A stretch of DNA of 64,000 bases from positions 289,125 to 353,124 of the forward strand of contig NZ_KQ434752.1 in the NCBI RefSeq assembly GCF_001270745.1. The letters run 5' to 3'. Positions 36,101-43,695 of the stretch are shown here, piece by piece. Origin of the DNA: Jiangella muralis. Its GTDB lineage: Bacteria > Actinomycetota > Actinomycetes > Jiangellales > Jiangellaceae. Under the pieces are notes generated by a model, which was not told the origin of the DNA, made no database searches, and saw only the letters and a list, made by a program, of their open reading frames with translations. Positions within the stretch are counted from its first letter, which is position 1, and every line of letters begins with the position of its first letter. A program made the translations under genes and the position numbers.

Positions 36101-36300
36101 GCGACGTCACCGTTCGTCGCGCAGCCTTCGGGCGGCTCGTCGAGCGCTTCTCCGTCGAACGTTCGCACGTCGATCTCTGCGGTCGGATCCACCTCATCGG
36201 CCGCCGGCGCACTTGCCGCGACAGCCAGGGAGACGGTCGCCGCCGCCGTGAGGGCGATCAAGCAGCGCGGCCATGATCGCCTACGAATCGGGCTGGACAT
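33103..36300 (-). CDS. Secreted multidomain sialidase-like (BNR/Asp-box) protein
   Basis: A 1,065-residue exported protein. A Sec signal covers ~1-34. A ~195-residue module (A then B halves) spans ~44-237, then a PKD-like domain (~240-340). A six-bladed propeller follows (~345-885) with four Asp boxes: SDDNGETW, SEDDGQTW, STDGGLTW, SFDNGHTW. Inside it, at ~513-706, sits a second copy of the module with halves in B-A order. Another PKD domain (~888-983) and a C-terminal FIMAH-like helical region end the protein. ATG 36300 has GGAGG 5 nt upstream. It would cut or bind host or environmental glycans; sialic acid specificity is unproven. Confidence 0.85.
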   Translation of the reverse strand: MSSPIRRRSWPRCLIALTAAATVSLAVAASAPAADEVDPTAEIDVRTFDGEALDEPPEGCATNGDVAVSEAPFGAAGTENRAVRLIDDTGSATTTMVCDYPESDERYVSFMVNPQRHGAPLLVGIRGDTAAGGTGNAWWFSLSPIAGTDDAIVMVYDGSAWNQLGRVEGLSSSGEFTEVTVAANSDAAEITAAGETFITDLRRDDTVNLNDVVFSSAGLSAVGMEFYIDDLAVGAELAADPVGLQFVDIASWVNPVSEGESSPEFRLVSFRPIGGPSGETFEATVDWGAGPQPATVGASAQDSRFDIIGSHPYAEAGIQSVVVDVTGSAGTSGRSTLSVAVERRSVIAVEPEGMAPRFPSVIRLDDGRLLAAYYSGIGHVDPQGLIRVTESDDNGETWSEPRTAVAGRFDNRDPKLTRLSDGTILLDYFVTSWEDPAGSRQLGTHVVRSEDDGQTWSDPIWIDTRMSCEQPPPAGGCASADGWSASHGPIVELANGDLLAPLYGVTPGSASQDVDVRVYDGAAWQTLGRVENFGTPGQFKPVSVDATATSLEITLGDETFSTDVRRDDTVNLTNATFASAGTAPTGMEFYVDDLAIGAEAPPAADLDVRTFDDEPLGEPPAGCAVRGDVEVTGAPFGDAGTDNHAVRLLDDSSTQITSLTCAHPASDEKHLSFTFSPERFANGFTFGIQGDRAAGGTGNAYWILLSSVSSAPPQRATVVRSTDGGLTWDGDNEVTIAVDNGIHFQEPNLTVLPSGEIVAGLRATSNPQVLYVSRSFDNGHTWTPAEPTDIPASSHDQLLLDDGSVLVTYGIAGVANRPTGGVLVPDASGDWSGHHQIPIYDSGHGDQANPSSVEIEPGVFMTLAYDVPARTLYGIFTELEDYRDPEMNLEVTPATGVTAAVGEEFSDVLAGITGGWGNPGASLTASIDWGDGTGESPGVVTEGAAGHDVTGSHLFDVGGTFEVTLTVADRTQTQTATIAVAVTCPDTDGRATVVIGGVDSGVPNRAAGGGCSINDRIADERAWDDHGPFVRHVGAVADQLLSEGVIDDREHGAMIRAAARSAVGR

Positions 36301-36478
36301 GAACACCTCCAAGCAGTGGACGGTGTTCTGAGAAGACATAAAAGATCATTCCATGTCAATCCCCATCGCGCGGGCGGACAGCCCGAGGTAGGAGAACTCC
36401 GTGGTCTCCTCCCCCGCGGCACCGGCGTCGAACGTGCTCTGCATCGCGGCGACCTGGACGAGAGCGGCCGCGCGGGGG

Positions 36479-37264
36479 TCAGACCCAGGCCTTCCAGTCG
36501 CGGAATGGGAAGTGCCGTCCCGCCTCGTAAGGGGGCACGGGCAGCCAGGCATTGACCCCGCGGTCGCCCCGGAACCAGAAGGCACTCTGCTGAAGCAGTT
36601 CAGGACTCGTGATCCGTGTCGAGGTGGGAATGTAGCGAATGGTCAAACCGGCTCGCCTCTTCGGCGACGTGTTGGCGTTCGAGGCGTGGTAGATCATCGG
36701 ATGGTGGACCTCGACGTCGCCGGGCCGCAGCACGATGTCGACGGCGTCGTTCTCGTCGACCTCGACAGAGATCTCGGCGCCGAGGACGTCCTCCGTGCCG
36801 GTGGCGTGCATGTCCTTGATCTCGTTCTTGTGGCTCCCGGGCACCAGCCGCACGCACCCGTTCTCCGGCGTCGACTCGTCGATCGCGAGCCATAGCGTGA
36901 CGACCTCCATGGGCTCGAGTGGCCAGAAGGCGGCGTCCTGGTGCCAGCGGACCTCCTTGCCCGTGAACGGCGGCTTCACCAGGTAGTGCGAGGCGAACAG
37001 ACCGATGTCGGGCCCGAGGAACAGTTCGGCGATGTCGACCAGGCGGTCGTCACTGACGAGACGCACCCAGAACGGATCGTCGGTGACGAGGTCCTGAGCG
37101 AGCATTTCTGGGCTGCGCCCCGGGTTGTGCTCGAGCAGCCAGGCGATGTGCCCGCTCACCTCGTCGATGAGGTCACGGTCGAGCACGTTCCGGAAGATCG
37201 CGTACCCGTCACGGTCGTAGTTGGCGAGCATCGCTGCCCGCTCAGGGGTCGTCGTGGCGTTCAT
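36479..37264 (-). CDS. Phytanoyl-CoA dioxygenase (PhyH)-like Fe(II)/2-oxoglutarate enzyme
   Basis: A 261-residue cupin-fold dioxygenase. Iron ligands HxD in RWHQDAAFWPL (~115) and a distal His in VEVHHPMIYHASN (~205), with Arg in RRAGLTIRYIP for 2-oxoglutarate. PhyH-like enzymes in bacteria hydroxylate small molecules, including antibiotics, osmolytes and sugars' aglycones; substrate unknown. ATG 37264 is used. It diverges from an AraC regulator 103 bp away, and a second, distinct PhyH-like gene lies beyond that regulator. Confidence 0.87.
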   Translation of the reverse strand: MNATTTPERAAMLANYDRDGYAIFRNVLDRDLIDEVSGHIAWLLEHNPGRSPEMLAQDLVTDDPFWVRLVSDDRLVDIAELFLGPDIGLFASHYLVKPPFTGKEVRWHQDAAFWPLEPMEVVTLWLAIDESTPENGCVRLVPGSHKNEIKDMHATGTEDVLGAEISVEVDENDAVDIVLRPGDVEVHHPMIYHASNANTSPKRRAGLTIRYIPTSTRITSPELLQQSAFWFRGDRGVNAWLPVPPYEAGRHFPFRDWKAWV

Positions 37265-37367
37265 GTCCTGGTCCTCTCCGCGGCCAAGGTTGTCGATGAC
37301 CATCACCCTGACAGCATCGGATCGGCGTCGCGCGCACCTGCGCGCCGAATACTTGTAATCTGTTGAT

Positions 37368-38261
37368 GTGCAGCTGGAGGTCGTCCGACTCGGAACACTT
37401 CTCGACGGCGCCCCGTTCTACGCGAACTCGATCGTGTTGCGGAGGCACGCCCCGCACCGGCACCACGACTACGTCGAGGTCATGGCGATCACCGCCGGGG
37501 AGGGCGAGCACGCGATCATCTCCGGCGGACGTGTGGTGGAGCGCAGTCCGATGACTCCCGGGCAGCTCTATCTGTTCCGGCCCCGCGACGTGCACAGCTT
37601 CGAGGCCACGACTGAGTCCGGTCTCGGCATCATCAACGTCGCCATGCCCGTGTCAGTCTGGCAGCGGTTCGCGAGCCTCACCGGTCTCGATCCGTCCTGG
37701 TCGCGCTCATCGAGGCCACCGATGGTGACGTTCGAACCGGGAAGTCCGCTCGTCATGGGGCCGCTCGAATCAGCCGTCGAGCGCTTCCACAGCGGCCAGG
37801 CGAGCATGCTGGATCTGCTGCGGTTCTGGGGCGACATCATCCCGCTGCTGCTCCCGGCCCCGCGGCAGGATCAGCCCGGGTTCGGGGCGCCGACCTGGCT
37901 GCTCGCCGGCGTCGACGCGATGCTGGAGGAGGAGAACCTGCGCGAGGGCGTCCCGCGCCTGCTCCAGCTGGCATACGTCAGCCCAGCTCACCTGTCCCGG
38001 GTTACGCGGCAGTACTTCGGGATGACGCCGACCGACCTCGTGGCGAACCTCCGCATCCGGCACGCGACGATGCTGCTCAGCACCAGCCTGGACAGCGTGA
38101 GCAGGATCGCCGAGCGTTGTGGGTTCTCGAGCCCGTCGTACTTCAGCAACTGCTTCCGGCGAGCGACGCTCATGTCGCCGCGCGAGTACCGGAGCAGACT
38201 GCTCGGAGGCTACTTCGGCACACCGCGTCAGCCTCCGCCGGAGCTCACCAGCGGAAGATGA
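37368..38261 (+). CDS. AraC-family regulator with cupin sensor domain
   Basis: A 297-residue regulator: N-terminal cupin (RHAPHRHHDYVEVMAI, PGQLYLFRPRDVHSFEA) for sugar or acid binding and a C-terminal double HTH (~190-285: LAYVSPAHLSRVTRQYFGMT, VSRIAERCGFSSPSYFSNCF). It is flanked by PhyH-like genes, one divergent and one convergent (17-nt overlap at the 3' ends), so it probably controls one or both. The GTG start is at 37368; an alternative ATG two bases earlier is in another frame. Confidence 0.88.
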   Translation: MQLEVVRLGTLLDGAPFYANSIVLRRHAPHRHHDYVEVMAITAGEGEHAIISGGRVVERSPMTPGQLYLFRPRDVHSFEATTESGLGIINVAMPVSVWQRFASLTGLDPSWSRSSRPPMVTFEPGSPLVMGPLESAVERFHSGQASMLDLLRFWGDIIPLLLPAPRQDQPGFGAPTWLLAGVDAMLEEENLREGVPRLLQLAYVSPAHLSRVTRQYFGMTPTDLVANLRIRHATMLLSTSLDSVSRIAERCGFSSPSYFSNCFRRATLMSPREYRSRLLGGYFGTPRQPPPELTSGR

Positions 38262-39036
38262 CGGGGCAGACGTCTTCGCGGTCCAGGTGGGCGACGAGGG
38301 CAGACTCACGATCCACCGGCACCGACTTCTCGGTGCGCAGGTGCACCGCAAGGCTGAGCCGCGGCGACGACGACACGTTCTGGTGGCTGCCGTGCACCAG
38401 CCAGCGATGGTGGAAACTGACGCCTCCCGCGGGCAGGACGTCGTCGACCTCACTCCATTCGTCTCCGGACGGGATAGCGACGACCGCCTTGATCGCCTCC
38501 TGGTCCTGGTTGAAGAAGTCGCCGTCCACCTCACCCCACCGGTGCGATCCGGGGACGAACCGCATGGGTCCGCTCGCGGCCGTCACGTCGCTGAGCGCCA
38601 GCCACGCCGTGAACAGCCCGTCGCCCGTGCCCCACGTCGACTGCCAGTAGTGGTGGTCCTGGTGCCAGCCGATGTTGGTGTCGTTCGTGCGACCCGGTGT
38701 CGGTGGCTTGTAGAGACCCTGGACCTGCCAGACCTGCACCATGTCGGCGCCGGTCACGTCGGCGGCGAGGCGCCCGAGGCCGGATCGCGTGAGCGCCTCG
38801 ACGAGCCTCTGGTCCGCGAGCTGCGGCATGTCGATCTTCGCCAGCCGGTGCGGGTCGTCGCCCGGCTTCCAGCTGGACACCACCGGCCAGACGCCGGTCG
38901 CGTAGTGACCGTTGCGGACATCGGCGAGCGCCCGGGCGGCGTGCGCCAGCGGCTCCGGCTCGAGCACGGGCCGGTCGTGGATGTAGAAGCCGTCCGCCTG
39001 AAACTGCTCGTACGGGGTTCCCGTCGCCACGCTCAT
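38245..39036 (-). CDS. Second PhyH-like Fe(II)/2-oxoglutarate dioxygenase
   Basis: A 263-residue enzyme of the same superfamily as the one at 36.5 kb but not a close copy. Iron ligands are in IGWHQDHHYWQSTW and FHHRWLVHGSHQN; SPRLSLAVHL supplies the 2-oxoglutarate Arg. It has the extra PTPGRTNDTN loop before the iron site. It lies 60 nt downstream of a secreted-protein gene on the same strand and its stop overlaps the AraC gene end. Substrate unknown. Confidence 0.85.
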   Translation of the reverse strand: MSVATGTPYEQFQADGFYIHDRPVLEPEPLAHAARALADVRNGHYATGVWPVVSSWKPGDDPHRLAKIDMPQLADQRLVEALTRSGLGRLAADVTGADMVQVWQVQGLYKPPTPGRTNDTNIGWHQDHHYWQSTWGTGDGLFTAWLALSDVTAASGPMRFVPGSHRWGEVDGDFFNQDQEAIKAVVAIPSGDEWSEVDDVLPAGGVSFHHRWLVHGSHQNVSSSPRLSLAVHLRTEKSVPVDRESALVAHLDREDVCPVIFRW

Positions 39037-39096
39037 GATGAGGGTTCTCCTTGGTCCGGGCCGGAGCAGGTCGCTCCCCCAGGAAGGACGGGCTTC

Positions 39097-40263
39097 CTAG
39101 GGGCGGGTGGTCAGGTCGTAGCGGTGCCGGCAGGACCAGCCCAGGTCGAGGTTCTGGACTCCGCCTGGCGCATGGACGCAGAAGAACGTGAGACTCATCG
39201 CGTGGACCGCCGGCGTCGACACATGCTGCTTGAGCGGCAGAGTCGGAGCTTCGAGCAGTGACGTGGTCTTCAGGGTCCTGGTGGCGAACGTCGGCGTCGG
39301 GCTCTCGCTGATCCACCAGGTCGTCCCGGCGACCGCCGTGGTGTTCTGCCACCAGGCGACGCGGCTCTCGGACGGCGGGATGTCGACGACCTGTCCGCTG
39401 GTCGCTGAGCCGGAGTTCCCGACACCATCGATCAGGTACGTGCGCGACGTGTTCGCCGACGAGTAGCGGTTCGGCCGCGCCGTGCCCGCGCCGTAGCCAC
39501 TGGTCCAGTCGCGGGCGGTGTCCCAGAACGCGACGAGAACCGACACCGGCGCCGCCCCGGCGGCGTTGTCGCGGAACACGTACGTCTCGACGCGGATGTC
39601 GTCGACCGTCGGACCGAAGTCGTACCGCTGCTGGTAGGCGATCGACTGGCTAGCGGCGACGGTCGTGTTCGTGTCCGCCGATCCGCTGAGGTTCGTGAGA
39701 TGGCCCTGTACCTGGTAGGCGACGCCGTTCGGGTAGACCACGGAGGTGGCCCCGTCGACCTGGAGGACCGGAGCGGGCTCCCGGTTGGAGTAGAACTGCG
39801 TGGCGGGGTCGTCGGCGAGCTGGGTGTTGGCGATGAGCCCGTGGCCGCTGCCCGCGTTGCCGGAGTACGGAAGCAGCTCGTTCCAGGCGCCGTCGGACCG
39901 GAAGTTGAGGTCCTCACCCGAGTTCTGCATCGACCACAGCCCACGCAGTGCGCCACCAGCCCAGACGTCAGACGCCGAGTGCGACAGGTCCAGCCAGGCG
40001 ATGTACTTGTCCGTGACGATGATGCGGTCGCCCGCTCGCATCATGAGGCCGATGATGTTGTCGGCCGTGGCGGTGAGCACGTGGGCCCGGCTGAGGCTCG
40101 CCGAGGAGAGATTGTCCAGGATGATCATCTGGCCGCTGATGTTCACCAGCGACTGGGTGGCGGCCGCAGGAGGCGCCTGGCCGACCAGGCCCACGACGCC
40201 CAGCGCCAGCGTCGTCAGGACGGCCGCCGCTCGACGCATCAGTGACGTGGGCAGGGTGGTCAT
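39097..40263 (-). CDS. Secreted protein of unknown function
   Basis: A 388-residue protein with a clear Sec signal (LMRRAAAVLTTLALGVVGLV, cleavage near AAAT). The mature chain is Ser/Thr/Trp-rich, beta-like (IIVTDKYIAWLDLSHSASDV, YQVQGHLTNLSGSADTNT, WWISESPTPTFATRTLK), with just two Cys near the end. I do not recognise a family; a glycan-related or adhesion role is suggested only by neighbours. AAGGA lies upstream of ATG 40263. It is divergent from the gene at 40.5 kb, and operator-like palindromes lie between. Confidence 0.7.
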   Translation of the reverse strand: MTTLPTSLMRRAAAVLTTLALGVVGLVGQAPPAAATQSLVNISGQMIILDNLSSASLSRAHVLTATADNIIGLMMRAGDRIIVTDKYIAWLDLSHSASDVWAGGALRGLWSMQNSGEDLNFRSDGAWNELLPYSGNAGSGHGLIANTQLADDPATQFYSNREPAPVLQVDGATSVVYPNGVAYQVQGHLTNLSGSADTNTTVAASQSIAYQQRYDFGPTVDDIRVETYVFRDNAAGAAPVSVLVAFWDTARDWTSGYGAGTARPNRYSSANTSRTYLIDGVGNSGSATSGQVVDIPPSESRVAWWQNTTAVAGTTWWISESPTPTFATRTLKTTSLLEAPTLPLKQHVSTPAVHAMSLTFFCVHAPGGVQNLDLGWSCRHRYDLTTRP

Positions 40264-40294
40264 CTGACAGTCCTTATCCTCGCCGCACCGTGGC

Positions 40295-40424
40295 CATATG
40301 CTCATCGACTGAGCGTTAGGGCACATTCAATGAGCCCACCACAGCGCTGTCAAGGGCGATTTGCGCACGACGAATGGTTGACATCGCGGCACGCAGTCGG
40401 CTGGGATGTGCTGAGCACATGCTC
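40295..40424. promoter_or_regulatory. Two SorC-type operator candidates in a divergent promoter region
   Basis: GAGCACATGCTC (40413-40424) is an imperfect palindrome differing by one base from GAGCATATGCTC next to the SorC gene. CCATATGCTC (40294-40303), the same right half-site, lies ~120 bp away and is followed by TGAGC, making GCTCATCGACTGAGC a small dyad. The pair lies between the genes at 40263 and 40485. Confidence 0.5.
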
Positions 40425-40484
40425 GATTCGAATGCAATAGATCAGCCCGGCGTCGCCACCTTGGTGGGTGAAGGATGGAACGGA

Positions 40485-41726
40485 ATGACTGACGCACGAG
40501 TCGACGTGACCGGCGCGGTGCTGCGCGAGGAGACGATCCTGCGCCTGGGTGGCAACGGCGACAACTGGCACCTGAGCTGGTGCGCCGACGACACACAGGT
40601 GACGGCGTTGTGCGACGGCGCGGGGTGGCGGGACGATCCCGGGTCGTTCCACAACGCGCGGCTCTACCGGATCATCGGCGGCCCGCACGACGCGCGCTTC
40701 GAGGACGTCGCGGGGTATCCACTGCTGGCCGATGACTGGAACGCGCCGCCCCCGCCGAGGGCGCGGTACTACGGATTCGGCACGCTCGCGGTCGACGGGC
40801 AGCTCTACCAGTACCTGAGCACGTTCAACACACCGATGATGGTCGACCCCGACACATTCGCCGACGATCTCCGCTTCGTCGGCGCGAAACTGATCCACTC
40901 GCCGGACGGTGGCGCCACCTGGCGCAACCAGGACGGCACCGCGCCGGTGCTCTGGCAGCCCTACGACCAGCGGTCCAGGGACACGATGGTGTTCTTCGAG
41001 GAGGACCAGGACGCGTTCTCACTGCTGTCCATCGTGCAGATGGGCCGCGACTACCGCGCGAACGCCGACGGTCACGTCTATGTCTACGCGCCCAACGGCA
41101 GCACCGACGGCACGATGAACGAACTCGTGCTGTTCCGGGTCCCGACGGACCGGATCCTCGATCGCGGCGCCTATCGCTACTTCGCGGGCGCCGAGCCGAA
41201 CGGAGAGGCGGTGTGGGCCGCCGGCATCGACGACCGCGCCGTCGTGCACACCTTCCCCCGCGGCTGGGTCAACACCGACATCCACCCCTATGCCTGGCAC
41301 CCGTCCATCACGTACAACGAGCCGCTGGGCCTCTACCTCATGGCCAACTGGGGCATGGGCACCACACCAGAGGGCCTGTGGTTCGGTCGACCGAGCTACC
41401 TCGGCATCTACATCTCACCCACCGCCTGGGGACCCTGGACGCAGATCCACGAGGACACGGCCTGGACCCCCGGTGGCGACGCGGCGGCACGCTGCTACCA
41501 GCCGCAGATCGCCCCCAAGTGGATCAGCTCGGACGGCACCTCCTTCTGGCTCGTCTGGACCGACTTCCAGTCCACCCGCACCGAGGAGGAGGCGAAGGAG
41601 GAGCAGCGCCGCCTGGACGACGAGGGCGCCGGCATGGCGGCTCGCATCGACAGCATGGTCACGACGATGCCGTACTACTCCTTCAACGCGCAGCGCGTCG
41701 ACCTGCAGCTGAGCACCGTCAGATGA
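40485..41726 (+). CDS. Beta-propeller protein resembling DUF4185, possible glycoside hydrolase
   Basis: A 413-residue cytoplasmic-type protein (no signal). NGDNWHLSWCADDTQVTALC at the start, RYYGFGTLAVDGQLYQYLST, KLIHSPDGGATWRNQDGT, RDTMVFFEEDQDAFSLLSIV, HPSITYNEPLGLYLMANWGM and GPWTQIHEDTAWTPGGD show the repeating blade pattern of five-bladed glycosidase-like propellers. Catalytic residues cannot be fixed. ATG 40485 has AAGGA upstream; frames from 40374 or 40419 are longer but cross an operator. Its 3' end overlaps the convergent aldolase gene by 8 nt. Confidence 0.65.
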   Translation: MTDARVDVTGAVLREETILRLGGNGDNWHLSWCADDTQVTALCDGAGWRDDPGSFHNARLYRIIGGPHDARFEDVAGYPLLADDWNAPPPPRARYYGFGTLAVDGQLYQYLSTFNTPMMVDPDTFADDLRFVGAKLIHSPDGGATWRNQDGTAPVLWQPYDQRSRDTMVFFEEDQDAFSLLSIVQMGRDYRANADGHVYVYAPNGSTDGTMNELVLFRVPTDRILDRGAYRYFAGAEPNGEAVWAAGIDDRAVVHTFPRGWVNTDIHPYAWHPSITYNEPLGLYLMANWGMGTTPEGLWFGRPSYLGIYISPTAWGPWTQIHEDTAWTPGGDAAARCYQPQIAPKWISSDGTSFWLVWTDFQSTRTEEEAKEEQRRLDDEGAGMAARIDSMVTTMPYYSFNAQRVDLQLSTVR

Positions 41727-43695
41727 CGCGGTCGTTTCCGCCGTCGACGGGTACCTGAGCGCCGGTGGTCCTGGCGAACGCCGGGCCGGCCAGCGCCAGG
41801 CACATCTCCGCGACGTCGGCGCTGCTCACCTCGGTCTTGAGGAGATTGCGCCGCTTGTACCCGTCGACCGTGAGGCCGTAGTGCTCGGCTCGCGACGCCA
41901 GGACCTCGTCGCTCCAAAGCCCGGTGTCGAAGACGGCGTCGGGATGGACGGCGTTGACCCTGATGGCGTCGCCAGCCCACTCCAGAGCGATGACCCGGGC
42001 CAACTGGGTGAGCGCGGCCTTGGAGGCCGAGTACGCGGCTACGCCCTGCCCGGGGGCGGCCACGTTCTTCGAGCCGACGACGATCACCCGCCCGCCATCC
42101 GGCGCCAGCCGCAGCATCGGGTACGCCTCACGCAGCAGGGTCACGGCCGAGTCGGCGTTGACGCCCATGACGCTCCTCCAGTGCTCGAGACTCATGCCGC
42201 TGACGGGAACCGCCGGCGGGAACACCCCGGCGTTCAGGATCACGATGTCGATCCCTCCGTAGGCGCGCACGGCCGCGTCGACAGCGGAGACCAGGTCGCG
42301 CTCCTGCGTCACGTCGCAGCGCACCCCGAGGAAGGCGGCGCCGCTGAACACGTCCTCCACGGCGGCGTCGATGTCCAGTCCGACCACCGCCGCGCCCTGG
42401 TCGAGGAAGCGCGCCGCACAGGTCCGGCCGATACCGCTGGCCGCCCCGGTGATCAGCGCGATCTGCCCTTCGAGCGGCGGTCGCGCCCCGGCGCGCCGGA
42501 GCTTCGCCTGCTCGAGGTCCCAGTACTCGACGTCGAAGAGGTCCTCGGGGCTGAGCGTGCGGTAGCCCCCGAGTGATTCGGCCCGGCCAATGATGTCGAT
42601 CGTGTGGCGGTAGATGTCCTCGGCGACGAGCGCATCGCCGGCGGTCCGGCCGGCGCAGGACATGCCGAGTTCGGGGTCGAGGACGATGCGAGGGGCCGGG
42701 TCGAGCATCGTCACCTCGGCGCGTCCCCGTGCTCGTCCCGCCTCGACGTAGCGTGCATACGCGTCGCGGTACGCCTCGACGTCCCGGCCGAGCTGCGGCG
42801 TCGGCTTGGTCCGCAGCACGTGGTCCGGCGTGGCCGGCCCCTGCTGGGAGATGGTCGCCACCTCGGGATGCTGGGCGAACGCGAGCACAGCCGCGTCGTC
42901 ATGCGTGCTCATGATCATGGGGCGGCCGGCGGCAGCGCTGATCGCCGCGCGCAGCTCCGCCGTCGCGACACGACGATCGGCACCCGACGACCGGGACGGC
43001 CGCGGCGCCGGCGGCGTCGCATGCCGCTCGACGACGCGCTCGGCCTTGGCGACCACGTCGATCATCCGCTCGTAGGACTCACGAGCGGTCTCCCCGAAGG
43101 TGAACACGCCGTGGTTCAGCAGGATCATGCCCACGGTCTGCGGGCCCGCCTCCTTCGGGAACCGCTCGGCGCACAGCCGGGCAAGCTCGAACCCCGGCAT
43201 GACGTACGGGATGACGACGACAGAGTCGCCGTACACCTCGCGCACCAGCTCCTCACCGTGCGCCGTGTTGGTCAGCGTGACGACCGCGTCCGCGTGCGTG
43301 TGGTCGACGAAACGGTACGGCAGGATCGCGTGCGTGATCGCCTCGACGGAGGGCATGGGCGCCGCCGCGTCGAGCCGGAAGTTCGCGAGCGCCCGCGCCA
43401 TGTCCACATCGCTGAGCCGGTCCAATCTGCTCATTTCGAGCAGCGACGCGAGGCGAACCGGCGTGAAGCCCTGTCGTTCGATCGAGGCCAGGTCCCAGCC
43501 GCTGCCCTTGACGAACAGGGCGTCCTCGACCTCGCCGACGACCGGACGGACGGACGACTTGACCGAGGTGTTCCCGCCGCCGTGCAGGACCAGGGACGGG
43601 TCCTGGCCGAGCAGGCGTGAGCTGTAGGCGCGAAGTGCGAGCTCGTCGCCCGTGAAGGCGGTGGCGTCGTCGTCATTCCATCGGCTCGAGATCAT
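41719..43695 (-). CDS. Bifunctional class II aldolase / short-chain dehydrogenase (RhaD-SDR type)
   Basis: A 658-residue fusion. Residues 1-~400 form a class II (zinc) aldolase: HGGGNTSVKSSV, the VDHTHADAVVTLTNT His pair near 132, then LNHGVFTFGETARESYERM. Residues ~410-658 form an SDR: ALITGAASGIGRTCAARFL, NAGVFPPAVPVSG, VGSKNVAAPGQGVAAYSASK with Ser, Tyr and Lys. The family splits rhamnulose- or fuculose-1-phosphate and oxidises the lactaldehyde formed. It is the last gene of the operon starting at 48837 and overlaps the E2 gene by 4 nt (ATGA). Confidence 0.9.
   Translation of the reverse strand: MISSRWNDDDATAFTGDELALRAYSSRLLGQDPSLVLHGGGNTSVKSSVRPVVGEVEDALFVKGSGWDLASIERQGFTPVRLASLLEMSRLDRLSDVDMARALANFRLDAAAPMPSVEAITHAILPYRFVDHTHADAVVTLTNTAHGEELVREVYGDSVVVIPYVMPGFELARLCAERFPKEAGPQTVGMILLNHGVFTFGETARESYERMIDVVAKAERVVERHATPPAPRPSRSSGADRRVATAELRAAISAAAGRPMIMSTHDDAAVLAFAQHPEVATISQQGPATPDHVLRTKPTPQLGRDVEAYRDAYARYVEAGRARGRAEVTMLDPAPRIVLDPELGMSCAGRTAGDALVAEDIYRHTIDIIGRAESLGGYRTLSPEDLFDVEYWDLEQAKLRRAGARPPLEGQIALITGAASGIGRTCAARFLDQGAAVVGLDIDAAVEDVFSGAAFLGVRCDVTQERDLVSAVDAAVRAYGGIDIVILNAGVFPPAVPVSGMSLEHWRSVMGVNADSAVTLLREAYPMLRLAPDGGRVIVVGSKNVAAPGQGVAAYSASKAALTQLARVIALEWAGDAIRVNAVHPDAVFDTGLWSDEVLASRAEHYGLTVDGYKRRNLLKTEVSSADVAEMCLALAGPAFARTTGAQVPVDGGNDRVI

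Noticed and set aside
36346-36585. A 79-codon minus-strand frame upstream of the sialidase-like gene
   Set aside because: It mostly overlaps the end of the PhyH-like gene in another frame, has no ribosome site and no recognisable features.
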